From assembly GCA_036850595.1 (NCBI GenBank), contig CM072162.1:23185071-23249070 (forward strand): 64,000 bases of DNA, in the 5' to 3' direction. The notes below the pieces were generated by a model. That model worked only from the letters and a program-made list of their open reading frames with translations, had not been told where the DNA came from and searched no databases. The position numbers and the translations under genes were made by a program. This DNA comes from Rhyacichthys aspro (lineage: Eukaryota; Chordata; Actinopteri; Gobiiformes; Rhyacichthyidae). This document shows, piece after piece, positions 26,701 through 32,089 of the stretch (within the stretch, counting starts at the first letter, position 1; each line of letters opens with the position of its first letter).

Positions 26701-29407
26701 GTGCATTTTAAAGAAGGAGAAAAATCTGCAGTGACAGAAGCTGGCAGCAGCAGGTAATATCTGTCTGTGTTCAATATAAGAACTGCTCCATCACTGTGAG
26801 TCTACTGTCCCATCTGAGGATTAGGAAGTCCTGCTCCGAGTCTGAAGCTGGGATTTCAGGTTTATCACACTTTTTATAAACTGTAATGTGATGTGTTAAT
26901 GGTTATAACTAGAGTACAGGTGTGTGTTTAAAGGCTGCCTCACCCGATGGGTCTGGACACCACCAGCTCCACCTGAGGCTCGGACTGAGACTCCAGGACG
27001 ATGTTGTACACCTCCTTCATGGTGGCTCCGGGCAACAGCTTCCCGTTCCACTGCAGCACCTCATCTCCTGCAGAAAACAACAGCGTCACCAGAGTTTCAA
27101 ACATAAATTAAGGCCGATCACAGCCAAAAAGATTCACTGACGACACATAAATCTACATTGAGTCCGTATGAGACTATTTATTCAAAGTCCGATTTTTCTA
27201 TTTCCATCAGTGTTAATTTTGACAGCAAATTTTTTATTTAGTTTTAGTCATAATTTAGTGTAATCCTTATTAATTTAAGTCTAGTTTTAGTCTACTATAT
27301 CTACAATAGATTTAGTCTCTAAAATATAAAGAGTAATGCATTTAGTAAGAGTTTTCATTCTCATTATTTACTTTTTATTTAGTTTTCGTTTTGTTTTCTG
27401 ACACAAAAATATGTTGCTGACGAAAACTACGATGAAAATTATTCGTCAACAAAATGAAACTGGTCTCCATGTCACTCATCAGTGTGAATAAAGCCTTTCC
27501 TGTTCTGTTTGAGTCCAAACACCAGAAAAAGAAAGATACTGTGAGATCAATTTTATGAAATGGACAGAACCAAACGGGTTTTTACTTTTTTTTAAATTTT
27601 TTATTTAAAAAAGCCATATGTGCCTCCTTGGCTTAAATTTTTCCTGACATTTCCAATATAAAACGTACAGAAGTTACACTATTTTCAGATATAGTCCTTA
27701 TTAATCAATTATTAGTGGCAGTAAAAGAGGTCACCAAGCGTGTTCATTTCATAAAGAACTCACTTTAACACCCTTTAACCCTCGTTTTATTTTCGTTCCA
27801 TTTCATTTGGTCTGAAAGTCTTGGAAGTGCTTTTTAATTTTTCGTCCAACCCAAACCGTGACTTTAACTGTGTCCCATTGAGGAGTGAGTTACCTGCTCG
27901 TAGATGTCCCACCACGTCGGCCAGGCTGCCCTTCTTAACTTTGGTGATGAAGGCACCTAATCTCCCCGCCTCGGTCACTCTTCCTCCCACGACCTGCACA
28001 GACGCAGAAAAAACACACGAGTCACGTAAAAATAATCAAACAACACACCGTTAACTTGAGTCTGTAACACAAACCTTCAGTCCCAGCAGAGCCCCGGCCT
28101 CTTTGGGCATGTTGGCACTTCTTTTACTCAGCGTTATTCGTCCGATCAGATGGTCTCCTTCTTTGGACGGCTGCCAGTTCACGGGATGCTGCGACGGGAC
28201 CAGATTCAAATTTAAACCCACATGCTTTGTCTTTGTTTGAATTTCACTTTTTACATTCTATATACTCAGAATACACTTGATATTTACAGTATATTTCTAT
28301 GGAACAAATAAAATGAAAATGGAGCACAAAATCACATTTTCACATAAAAAATCTGCAAAGTTTCATGGTAAGGTTTATTGTCCGTAGAAACAGATGCCAA
28401 TAAATTTAATTAAAGTGGACAAAATATAAAAGTAAATCTATGCTTTGTTGTAAGTCAGTGTAGAGCCATCAATATCAGTTCATTTTCTAAATAAGGCTTT
28501 GAACTATTTCGTACAAAGCTTCTTCCCGAGGAGAAATTCTAAAGGGATTCATGAAGCATTCGAGATCATACACTAGAGACCAGTCTATCATTTATTATTA
28601 TGTGCAATTATATTATATTAATAATTTGTAAAAATATGTAGTCTACAATAATGTTGACAATAATATTTTGTTTCAATATAAGTCTGATAATATTATAAAA
28701 CAGTCTTATTTTCTGGGCACTTCACCCTGTTCTTGAGATCTGTTTTTCAGTTTTTAGTTCAGAAAACTTTGGTGAATCCCAAAAACAATCACCCTACAAT
28801 GGGATTAAAAAGAAATGACACCTCCAAACGTTATCTACGCTAACTTTAGTGTTACGACCTGTAGGGGGCGATAGAGTGGAAGACTTTACAGTTAGTTTCT
28901 GTCAGTCTGAAATTGACGAAGAATGTAATTTTTTTGCTCAGACTTTTGACGACTTGTTTGTAAAGTTGCTTATAACTTCTGACCAACTCACACCGCCATA
29001 ATCTACTCCTTCGACTTTAGACTAGAGCTCATCACTGCCCCCTACAGACCACCACAGGTACTGCTCTGGAGGTCTGTATCCACAAGCTTTAAGAAAATGG
29101 ACCATAATCCAGACAAAATGAAGGCGGAGTACAGACAGAAGGCTCCATAGAGAATAAATGAGCCTTTAAGCAGATAATATAGCAAATCTATTCATTTGTT
29201 TAATTGTTTCATGATTAAAATGTGCTCTTTTCTTGACATTTTCTCTTTCCTCAGCTGCTGCTAAAGCTCAGCTAAAAAGATAAACTGCTGGTTTAACCCG
29301 AAAACACAAGCCACAATTCAAAAATCTCCTTTAAATAAACTTTAAAACAGAGCTATTGAGACTTACGTGCCATACGGTGGGGTCATGAGGGTAGCACTCC
29401 CAGTCAC
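2500..29407 (-). CDS. rims1: rims1 (RIM1), 3' two-thirds, copy A; 26 exons, 5' end missing
   Basis: RIM proteins are multidomain scaffolds of the presynaptic active zone. They tie Rab3-bearing vesicles, Munc13, RIM-BP and calcium channels together. I joined 26 minus-strand exons whose splice phases all agree, giving about 977 codons. In order they encode the PDZ domain (exons a2-a4), C2A (a6-a9), an Arg/Ser-rich linker (a11-a16), a proline motif (a17), a second linker (a18-a22) and C2B (a23-a26). The linker words VPEQQRT, SRSVSPHR and QHASPEDDR, and the C-terminal HKCFMGVAQILLE, fit RIMS1 better than RIMS2 (from memory). The exons for the N-terminal zinc-finger/Rab3-binding region are not in the window; the sequence meets an N gap 2.5 kb upstream of a1. 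Neither C2 domain shows the usual calcium-site aspartates (C2A reads RSPYVK where synaptotagmin has SDPYVK), which is normal for RIM. Family assignment is certain; the paralogue (rims1a or rims1b) is undecided. Confidence 0.93.
3234..3373 (-). CDS. rims1: rims1 exon a25, C2B, copy A
   Basis: The exon is 140 bp: two bases plus 46 codons. It encodes APYVKVYLLENGNCKAKKKT and then KIARKTLEPLYQQHLLFEES, ending PQGKVLQ in phase 0. The lysine-rich strand is the polybasic face of C2B. The acceptor is CTCACAG and the donor CAGGTAAAG. Confidence 0.97.
3461..3562 (-). CDS. rims1: rims1 exon a24, C2B, copy A
   Basis: The exon is 102 bp: two bases, 33 codons, one base. It encodes GDVQIGLLDKKGQLEVEVIR and then ARGLISKPGAKSLP, the first two strands of C2B. 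The acceptor is AACCCAG and the donor CAGGTAACA. Confidence 0.97.
3673..3785 (-). CDS. rims1: rims1 exon a23, start of C2B region, copy A
   Basis: The exon is 113 bp, acceptor TGTGGTCAG. With a22 it reads EGNLIFSGMRLGTDSQFSD, the near-invariant RIM segment EGNLIFPGVRL, then FLDGLGPGQLVGRQTLATPA. A second AG 14 bp inside the exon (ending at 3771) looks better by pyrimidine content. However, it would shift the frame and lose NLIFSG, so I chose the first. Confidence 0.96.
3853..4012 (-). CDS. rims1: rims1 exon a22, upstream of C2B, copy A
   Basis: The exon is 160 bp: two bases, 52 codons, two bases. It encodes ETTTGKKVSKAGSSTIQRSV and later RQASRESTDGS and YSSEG. STIQRS-ETG and RQASRESTDGS are RIM signatures. 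The acceptor is TTCCACAG and the donor GAAGTACGT. A strong internal GTGAGT (GT at 3992-3991) lies after GKK; using it would break the frame. Confidence 0.95.
4013..5970. other. rims1 intron between a21 and a22, copy A
   Basis: About 2 kb of AT-rich intron with repeated TTTACAAA-type words at 4140-4440. No exon, RNA gene or clear transposon is seen. It is retained in copy B with only small changes. Confidence 0.5.
5971..6003 (-). CDS. rims1: rims1 microexon a21 (33 bp), copy A
   Basis: This 33-bp exon, with acceptor GATTTCAG and donor AAGGTAACA, encodes EAAGKAADRQK when joined to a20. It gives SQTEAAGK where other RIMs have SQTEAGGK or SQTESGHK. Its length is a multiple of three, so it may be a cassette. 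An internal GTAAGG could act as a second donor. Confidence 0.85.
6194..6408 (-). CDS. rims1: rims1 exon a20, linker, copy A
   Basis: The exon is 215 bp: one base, 71 codons, one base. It encodes RAMRATGRHIMKSTSMSSEI, later DGSQSDTALGSLGSG, KKRRSSLSQRVVAIL and SRRSRSTSQLSQT, matching the RIM1 segment before C2B. The acceptor is ATCTCCAG. The donor is ACGGGTCAG; the leftover G joins a21 to give the glutamate of SQTEA. Confidence 0.95.
7063..7462 (-). repeat. minisatellite of reiterated exon end plus splice donor, copy A
   Basis: The units are 62 or 70 bp. Seven donors (GT on the minus strand) lie at 7074, 7136, 7198, 7268, 7330, 7400 and 7462; the last is the true donor of exon a19. Each unit has the 3' end of the exon (AGACCCGGACGCTTCAG or a close variant), the donor GTACGAG, and a second donor-like CTCAGGTAACG. 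The 62- and 70-bp units differ by an 8-bp piece. The array therefore overlaps the exon boundary itself. Confidence 0.95.
7463..7614 (-). CDS. rims1: rims1 exon a19, Ser-rich linker with reiterated donor, copy A
   Basis: The exon is 152 bp: 50 codons plus AG. It encodes LYKDQRRSSENVSHKSSDSD, then VSDVSAISRTSSALSS, and ends SERPGRF, all typical of RIM. The donor at 7462-7461 is CTTCAGGTACGAG. The last ~20 bp of the exon plus this donor are repeated six more times downstream in the intron (see the repeat at 7063-7462). Reading past the first donor adds RYESRERGNSLR and then a stop. Confidence 0.96.
8114..8232 (-). CDS. rims1: rims1 exon a18, coiled/basic linker, copy A
   Basis: The exon is 119 bp: two bases plus 39 codons. 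It encodes LVAEERVRQLQRRVQ and then STASGSSQQELDRALKHKRE, matching LVVEERTRQMKMKVHR and TGSGSSQELDRE of RIM1. The acceptor is TTGGTAG. AGs nearer 8223 or 8220 would give shorter, phase-compatible or disrupted forms, but EQALVAEE is the conserved reading. The donor is GAGGTCGGA. Confidence 0.92.
8321..8415 (-). CDS. rims1: rims1 exon a17, RIM-BP-binding proline motif, copy A
   Basis: The exon is 95 bp: one base, 31 codons, one base. It encodes APRKVRQLPQLPPKSNSVEQ at its end. RQLPQ(V/L)P is the proline-rich ligand that RIM uses to bind the SH3 domains of RIM-BP. The acceptor is TGACCAG and the donor CAAGGTTAG. Confidence 0.92.
9140..9154 (+). promoter_or_regulatory. candidate CTCF-type site in rims1 intron, copy A
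   Basis: CCACTAGAGGGCGCT fits the core CTCF motif. It is kept without change in copy B (62691-62705). This is motif matching only. Confidence 0.3.
9411..9476 (-). CDS. rims1: rims1 exon a16 (66 bp), linker, copy A
   Basis: The frame is set by its neighbours: one base, 21 codons, two bases, encoding LPRTLETPEGPALGRTLPDS. I do not recognise a motif in it. The call rests on the acceptor GGTCCAG, the donor CAGGTAACG, phase agreement on both sides, and near-perfect conservation in copy B. Confidence 0.75.
9636..10370 (+). repeat. degenerate TTTAGTCCTGGT minisatellite, copy A
   Basis: Roughly 12-bp units such as CTGGTTTAGTCC recur with heavy decay across more than 700 bp. The same motif, reverse-complemented (AACCAGGACTAA), forms the much cleaner array at 40.2-41.65 kb. 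Copy B has the same array at 63180-63900. Confidence 0.8.
10494..10595. repeat. inverted repeat with ~22-bp perfect arms
   Basis: GAAAAGATAAAAAGCCTTTAT at about 10494 is matched by its reverse complement at about 10573-10595, with a ~56-base spacer. It could be a small foldback element or a stable hairpin in the rims1 intron. Confidence 0.7.
12336..12419 (-). CDS. rims1: rims1 exon a15 (84 bp), linker
   Basis: The exon encodes KSLSQTLPRRRPASPRILIQ and then HASPEDD. It matches the RRRPPSPRIQIQHASPEND segment of RIM1. It has one base, 27 codons and two bases, so it is another in-frame cassette. The acceptor is ACACGTAG and the donor CAGGTATCT. The 2.9-kb intron downstream of it may hide further small exons. 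Confidence 0.9.
13041..13130 (-). CDS. rims1: rims1 exon a14 (90 bp), linker
   Basis: The exon encodes SDLQPSLDRVRSASATCLTP and then DYPSPSPQSD. It aligns with SELQPFLDRARSASTNCLRP of RIM1. Length is a multiple of three. The acceptor is TGGATTAG and the donor CAGGTACCA. Confidence 0.92.
13437..13840 (+). repeat. dispersed repeat family X, copy 1
   Basis: This is the reference copy of a family found at least seven times here. Landmarks are GTCTCAGACTCTCCTCC, GACGACAATTATCTCCTCCT and GTCGACCAATGGGAGCGCTC. I do not recognise a named family and see no coding capacity, so it is likely a non-autonomous element. Confidence 0.75.
14494..14553 (-). CDS. rims1: rims1 exon a13 (60 bp), linker
   Basis: The exon encodes EVIMLHQSVRGKSAECLHI. 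The word GKSAECLH matches GRSAECLH of RIM1. It has one base, 19 codons and two bases, so it can be skipped in frame. The acceptor is ACCACAG and the donor CAGGTAACG. Confidence 0.88.
14700..15180 (+). mobile_element. AT-rich repeat with LINE-like 3' tail
   Basis: Reiterated TTTTACTCTATTTTACTCTATT runs into GCACCTTGAATTGCATTAAG and then AATAAAGTTTGATTGA. The ending resembles the 3' ends of fish LINE or LINE-mobilised SINE elements. The family was assigned by memory only. Confidence 0.4.
15891..15989 (-). CDS. rims1: rims1 exon a12, linker
   Basis: The exon is 99 bp: one base, 32 codons, two bases. It encodes SLDDELPHSRRSRSPNRFYD and then GRHQDYLDD, aligning with SLDEIHPTRRSRSPTR of RIM1. The acceptor is CTTCAG and the donor CAGGTGAGG. 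Its length allows in-frame skipping. Confidence 0.9.
16474..16672 (+). repeat. 21-bp minisatellite (GTTAGCCTTTTAGCTTTAGAC)
   Basis: About 9.5 tandem units of 21 bp, with sporadic C/T and C/A changes. Because 21 is a multiple of three, both strands show long heptad-repeat open frames. These are artefacts of the repeat and not genes. Confidence 0.95.
16740..18583. other. rims1 intron between a11 and a12, 3' part
   Basis: No exon is seen in 16740-18583. The open frames at 17083-17495 have no recognisable similarity and lack matching splice phase. A CTCF-like motif lies at 18106. Confidence 0.45.
18106..18119 (+). promoter_or_regulatory. candidate CTCF-type site
   Basis: CCAGCAGGGGGCGC is a full match to the core CTCF consensus. 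It sits in the rims1 intron between a11 and a12. Confidence 0.35.
18584..18749 (-). CDS. rims1: rims1 exon a11, Arg/Ser-rich linker
   Basis: The exon encodes STLEVPEQQRTPTHHIRSRS, then VSPHREEQGRTRSRPPNVPA, close to the RIM1-specific linker (VPEQQRTTHH, SRSVSPHR, PNVPLQR). This exon is the best evidence for rims1 over rims2. The acceptor is a CAGCAGCAG run, so the 5' edge could be 18749, 18746 or 18743; all three keep the frame. The donor is GAGGTGAGG. Confidence 0.9.
18750..20225. other. rims1 intron between a10 and a11
   Basis: AT-rich sequence with an (AAAT)n run near 18990-19016. I see no exon or structured RNA. Confidence 0.45.
20226..20261 (-). CDS. rims1: rims1 microexon a10 (36 bp, cassette-like)
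   Basis: The 36-bp exon lies between acceptor TGTGTAG and donor AAGGTACGG. Spliced to a9 it reads RSQRLTEPEFDE, matching the RSQRISDS stretch that follows LQ in RIM1. Its length is a multiple of three and it enters and leaves in the same phase, so it can be skipped without a frameshift. It is too short for ordinary gene finding. Support comes from the phase match and the RSQR word. Confidence 0.72.
20452..20720 (-). repeat. dispersed repeat family X, copy 2 (partial)
   Basis: This copy has the distal half of the family on the minus strand, with the shared word GTCGACCAATGGGAGCGCTC. It is nearly identical to 50460-50725. It adjoins the 20.7-kb minisatellite. Confidence 0.7.
20722..20960 (+). 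repeat. minisatellite, unit about AACAGGTTTTAGTTGGATTT
   Basis: About ten degenerate 20-24 bp units. The reverse complement of the same unit forms the arrays at 23845-23970 and 24670-24925. Confidence 0.85.
21180..21333 (-). CDS. rims1: rims1 exon a9, end of C2A and start of linker
   Basis: The exon is 154 bp: 51 codons plus one base. It encodes ILIELETALLDDKPHWYPLQ and then THDVSSIPLPRPSPFPSRR, the last C2A strands and the conserved THDVSS tail, and ends KKLQ. The donor is CGTGAGTC. Confidence 0.96.
21884..22140 (+). repeat. dispersed repeat family X, copy 3 (partial)
   Basis: The 260 bp are almost identical to 13536-13793. It ends abruptly at CATGTGACAAG. This is a recent copy judging by the few differences. 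Confidence 0.75.
22403..22574 (-). CDS. rims1: rims1 exon a8, second half of C2A
   Basis: The exon is 172 bp: one base plus 57 codons. It encodes SDKSKRRTKAVKKTCEPKWN and then QTFVYSHVHRRDFRNHMLEL, the polybasic strand and core of the RIM C2A domain, and ends FMGE in phase 0. The acceptor is CTGCAG and the donor GAGGTAACA. Confidence 0.97.
23274..23287 (+). promoter_or_regulatory. candidate CTCF-type site
   Basis: CCACCAGGGGGCGA, close to the CTCF core, lies about 115 bp from exon a7, just 3' of it in the gene. Motif evidence only. Confidence 0.3.
23401..23531 (-). CDS. rims1: rims1 exon a7, first half of C2A
   Basis: The exon is 131 bp: 43 codons plus two bases. It encodes VKLWYDKAGHQLIVNVLQAR and later PRSPYVKMYFLPDR. 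A serine stands where calcium-binding C2 domains carry aspartate before PYVK, as expected for the calcium-independent RIM C2A. It starts in phase 0 and its leftover AG joins T of a8. Confidence 0.96.
23614..23723 (-). CDS. rims1: rims1 exon a6, leads into C2A
   Basis: The exon encodes SSSFESPKERPSLNVLSPSS and then PGMLQDAPQLMPGELS, which runs into VKLWYD of C2A. The acceptor is a tandem GCAGCAG. Using the first AG would extend the exon to 23726 and add one codon in frame (LESTGSS in place of LESSS). The donor is TCAGTGAGT. Confidence 0.93.
23845..23970 (-). repeat. minisatellite, inverted relative to the 20.7-kb array
   Basis: Units read TCAAATCCAACTAAAACCTG, about six copies, starting about 120 bp upstream of exon a6. 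Same unit as at 20722-20960 in the opposite direction. Confidence 0.8.
24670..24925 (-). repeat. minisatellite, same family as 23.9 kb
   Basis: About twelve degenerate units of the CAAATCCAACTAAAACCTGTT type, in the same orientation as the 23.9-kb array and opposite to the 20.7-kb array. It lies between exons a5 and a6. Confidence 0.85.
25004..25050 (-). CDS. rims1: rims1 exon a5 (47 bp), PDZ to C2A linker
   Basis: This short exon encodes DIPRIPDTSHPPLES, a stretch strongly conserved in vertebrate RIM1. It has one base at the start, 15 codons and one base at the end. The acceptor is TTCACAG and the donor is a perfect GTAAGT. Joined to a6 it reads through the serine run LESSSSSFES. Confidence 0.93.
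26042..26347 (-). repeat. dispersed repeat family X, copy 4
   Basis: Minus-strand copy of the proximal half, from the GATGTTCTTTTTTTGTCCCT end to CTGTTTCTCTGTTAAAAG. It lies in the intron between a4 and a5. Confidence 0.75.
26944..27067 (-). CDS. rims1: rims1 exon a4, end of PDZ domain
   Basis: The exon is 124 bp: two bases, 40 codons, two bases. It encodes GDEVLQWNGKLLPGATMKEV and then YNIVLESQSEPQVELVVSRP, the last helix and strand of the RIM PDZ domain. The donor is CGGGTGAGG. Confidence 0.95.
27894..27993 (-). CDS. rims1: rims1 exon a3, middle of PDZ domain
   Basis: The exon is 100 bp: 33 codons plus one base. It encodes VVGGRVTEAGRLGAFITK and then KKGSLADVVGHLRA, the PDZ strand and helix that follow the binding loop. 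The acceptor is GTGCAG and the donor GCAGGTAAC. The leftover G joins GA of the next exon to give the glycine of the conserved AGDEV. Confidence 0.95.
28075..28188 (-). CDS. rims1: rims1 exon a2, start of PDZ domain
   Basis: The exon is 114 bp, 38 codons, phase 0 on both sides. It starts HPVNWQPSKEGDHLIGRI and ends with the PDZ carboxylate-binding-loop stretch ALLGLK. In RIM proteins this PDZ domain binds the C-termini of ELKS and of N- and P/Q-type calcium channels. The donor is AAGGTTTGT. Confidence 0.93.
28189..29366. other. rims1 intron between a1 and a2
   Basis: AT-rich, with no exon recognised. A GGGGGCGATAG motif near 28864 is a weak CTCF-like site. Confidence 0.4.
29367..29407 (-). 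CDS. rims1: rims1 exon a1 (41 bp), just upstream of PDZ
   Basis: The acceptor is TTGCAG and the donor CACGTAAGT. Two bases complete a codon from the missing upstream exon, then 13 codons follow (DWECYPHDPTVWH), ending in phase 0. They run directly into HPVNWQPSKEGD of the next exon, the usual start of the RIM PDZ region. This is the most 5' exon I could find in copy A. Confidence 0.8.
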
Positions 29408-30639
29408 CTGCAACAGACGAGACCCGAGTGAGCCACACGAGTATCAGCCGAGAGGACGTCTGCACCGAGCCCGTTTACACATACCAGGCCCGTCCTGTCA
29501 AACAGAGCGCCGCCAAAAAAGGGGGCTCGGTCTGCACCAGGCGTCTGTTTACTGTGGTTTATTCAATATTCAGGCCCGGGACAGAAATAGAAACGAGAGC
29601 GGGCCTCTGCGTCGCACCGAGGCACGGTTTACAAAAGAAAAGGACAGATTTTGAGTTAAAACAAACACAATTTACTGCCTCAGAATAGCCTTTAAAAGTG
29701 TTTGAATCCACTGAAAAAACAAACAATTAATACAGCTGCTCGATTACGGCCAAAATGATAATAATAATAATAGGTTTTCTTGACACTTTGCTATAAATAC
29801 ATCAAAATAAATAAGACGCCTTTAGGTTTTTATGGACTTCACTGTCTCTAGTCTTTGTGTGAAACAAAAAGTGTGTTTAATTCATTTTCTCTTTTCAAAA
29901 ATGACATGGCTGAATGAAAAATGCACATGAATGAGTGTCTGTTTCTTCCTGTTTTAGCTTCACTTAATAAAAACTCAAAATATTAACTAATAATGGAAAA
30001 CACAATTGAACAACCCTAAACCCGTATCACTTTTCTTGCATCATTTTAACATTTTTCCTCCAATCAAAAAAGTATAGTCTCAAAAAGCAAATATTACTGA
30101 CAAACAGCACATCTTTCAAAATAAAAGTCTCACTGAATATAACAAAACAACTCTATTTAAATGCAGTATATCTTTTTAAATACACACTACGCAGTTTGTT
30201 TTACACGAATTTAAAACAAACAGCTTGAACTGTGATAAAGTTAAAATATTTGATCGATTAGGTCTTTAAATCCAATTATCAGCACATTAAAACATGTCCT
30301 TATGGTTACAGATTAATTAATGATCCTGCAGTGTCAGATGGAGCCCGTCTGCTGCAGTCACGGTCCCGTCCCGAGCTTTGAGGCTGGGGGCTGGACGACT
30401 CTGTTATGACACGAGTAAAACAGAGCCAAGTGTTTCCAGCAGCAGGACTCTGAGGTTAACCAGCTCTGACAACTTCTACTGACGGTCGTTATGTAATCTC
30501 TGAGAGCCAAGACCACACACTGTTTCATAATCTGTGCAGAGGACGGGGTCTACTCAGGGTTAACACTGTTTTTACTGATCAATTTTACTGTAATATGATT
30601 TAATGACACAATGCTTTTATTAAGAAGGTGTTATTCAGT
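29408..30639. other. rims1 intronic sequence upstream of a1
   Basis: No exon that fits the phase before a1 was found. The two overlapping open frames at 29367-29688 overlap exon a1 on the wrong strand and continue into intron, so they are chance. Confidence 0.4.
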
Positions 30640-30644
30640 TTTCT

Positions 30645-31115
30645 TCTTTTGTCTCAGACTCCACTCTCCTCCAAAAGCAGCAAAAGGACCTCTCCTGCTT
30701 CTCTTTTATTAAAAAAATAATAAAACCAGACCATTATTTCCTCCAAAATACTAATACATTTCACCAAACTGAAGTTTAGACCTGAACGTAAACTTTTAGC
30801 TCCGACTTTAGCGTCAGAACGACAATTATCTCCTCCTCGTTAAACATTGTGTGATTGAATTGCTAAGATTAATCCCTTTTTTCTGTTTATTTTTTTAGTT
30901 TCTCTGTTAAAATACATATCCAGAGCTGAATATACACTTTCTGTTTTATCAGCAGACATTACTTCCTTATTGACGTCAGTGTCGACCAATAAGAGCGCTC
31001 CTTTTTCCTGAAGTGAGCTGTGATTGGACAAAGCTTGATTAAAATCCTTGATAATAAAGTCTCGATGACGTCTGAAGGTTTTGTTTGTTCAGATTATTCC
31101 TGTTACAATATGAGA
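30645..31115 (+). repeat. dispersed repeat family X, copy 5 (both halves)
   Basis: This is an older, more diverged copy that contains the proximal half and the distal half in one piece. It shows how the partial copies relate. It runs from GTCTCAGACTCC to ATTCCTGTTACAATA, about 470 bp. Confidence 0.75.
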
Positions 31116-31254
31116 TTAGGAGACTAAACAGTTCACCTTTTTATTCAGTTCTCTTATTTCATAATGTTGCCTATTTCGTTTATATGTGAACTCAATACAC
31201 TTTTAGTATTTTCTGTTTGTGTTTTATACATTTTTGTCATCTGTTTTCTTCAGT

Positions 31255-31445
31255 GTGGCCACAACAAATCATCTAGTGGTTCAAAAATGCATATTCTTCC
31301 ATGGGTTTTTATGCCGGATGCCCTTTGAGACAACCCCTCTCCATTTACCCGGGATTGTGACCCTTGTGGCTGGAGTTTTAACTTCTCGTCGGGAAATCGA
31401 ACCCTAGTCTCTTCCGTCAAAGGCAGAGGTCACCACTACATCAAC
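31255..31445 (-). mobile_element. tRNA-derived SINE-like element
   Basis: On the minus strand the head contains TGTAGTGGTGACC (A-box-like) and GGTTCGATTTCCC (a good RNA polymerase III B box), followed by a tRNA-unrelated body. This arrangement is typical of fish tRNA-derived SINEs. Confidence 0.6.
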
Positions 31446-31479
31446 GAGAAGCCTAATGTCTGCTTTTATATCACTGTAT

Positions 31480-31762
31480 TGTATTTATTCTTATTTTATT
31501 CATCTCTATTTCCAACTATTACAAGTGTTTTGATGATGTTGCACTGTATCGATGTACTTAGTTATGTTATTAAGTTAATTGCCCAACTTTATTCTATTTC
31601 TATTTTATATCTTGTACTTTGACCTATCTATTTTATTTTTAGTTTTTACATTGCTTGGCATTTGTTGTGGACAGCAAAAGAAGACCTTTATTGTACAGGA
31701 AAAGCTGTTTCTATACTGTACACATAAATAATCAATAAACTCTTTGAATCTTGAATCTTTTG
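31480..31762 (+). mobile_element. LINE-like 3' end
   Basis: The stretch reads ACCTTTATTGTACAGGAAAA, then AATAAACTCTTTGAATCTTG and a repeated tail. That is typical of the 3' end of fish LINEs. No reverse-transcriptase frame is present. Confidence 0.45.
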
Positions 31763-31933
31763 TGTGAAACTGAGCAACTGTGAGAAAATGAAAGTGATCA
31801 CCAGTTGTATCTAAGACTAAAGGAAAGATCTATGCAAAAAAAATCAGAGTAGTTCAGAAGACACAGCCATTTTAATATGGAAATGTGTTTTGTTTGCTCT
31901 AAATGTGGATTCTGCGAGAGGTTTCATTGAGAA

Positions 31934-32011
31934 NNNNNNNNNNNNNNNNNNNNNNNNNNNNNNNNNNNNNNNNNNNNNNNNNNNNNNNNNNNNNNNNNNN
32001 NNNNNNNNNNN
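31934..32011. other. assembly gap, 78 N
   Basis: The sequence to the left is rims1 intron and lacks the expected upstream exons. The sequence to the right is probably bcl11a intron 1 and lacks the expected downstream exons. The gap is therefore the likely point where two non-adjacent or duplicated pieces were joined. Confidence 0.97.
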
Positions 32012-32025
32012 AAATACATAGTACA

Positions 32026-32085
32026 TAAAGTAATACAAAGAAATGGGTTATTTTGTTGGAAAACACGTCTTGTTTTACAGAGAAT
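32026..32085 (-). repeat. dispersed repeat family X, fragment at the gap
   Basis: AAATGGGTTATTTTGTTGG matches the ends of the copies at 20.7 and 50.7 kb. The right-hand contig thus begins in or next to a multi-copy repeat. Confidence 0.6.
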
Positions 32086-32089
32086 ATAA

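Noticed and set aside
29367..29688. Plus-strand open frames over exon a1
   Set aside because: They overlap the real minus-strand exon and continue into intron.
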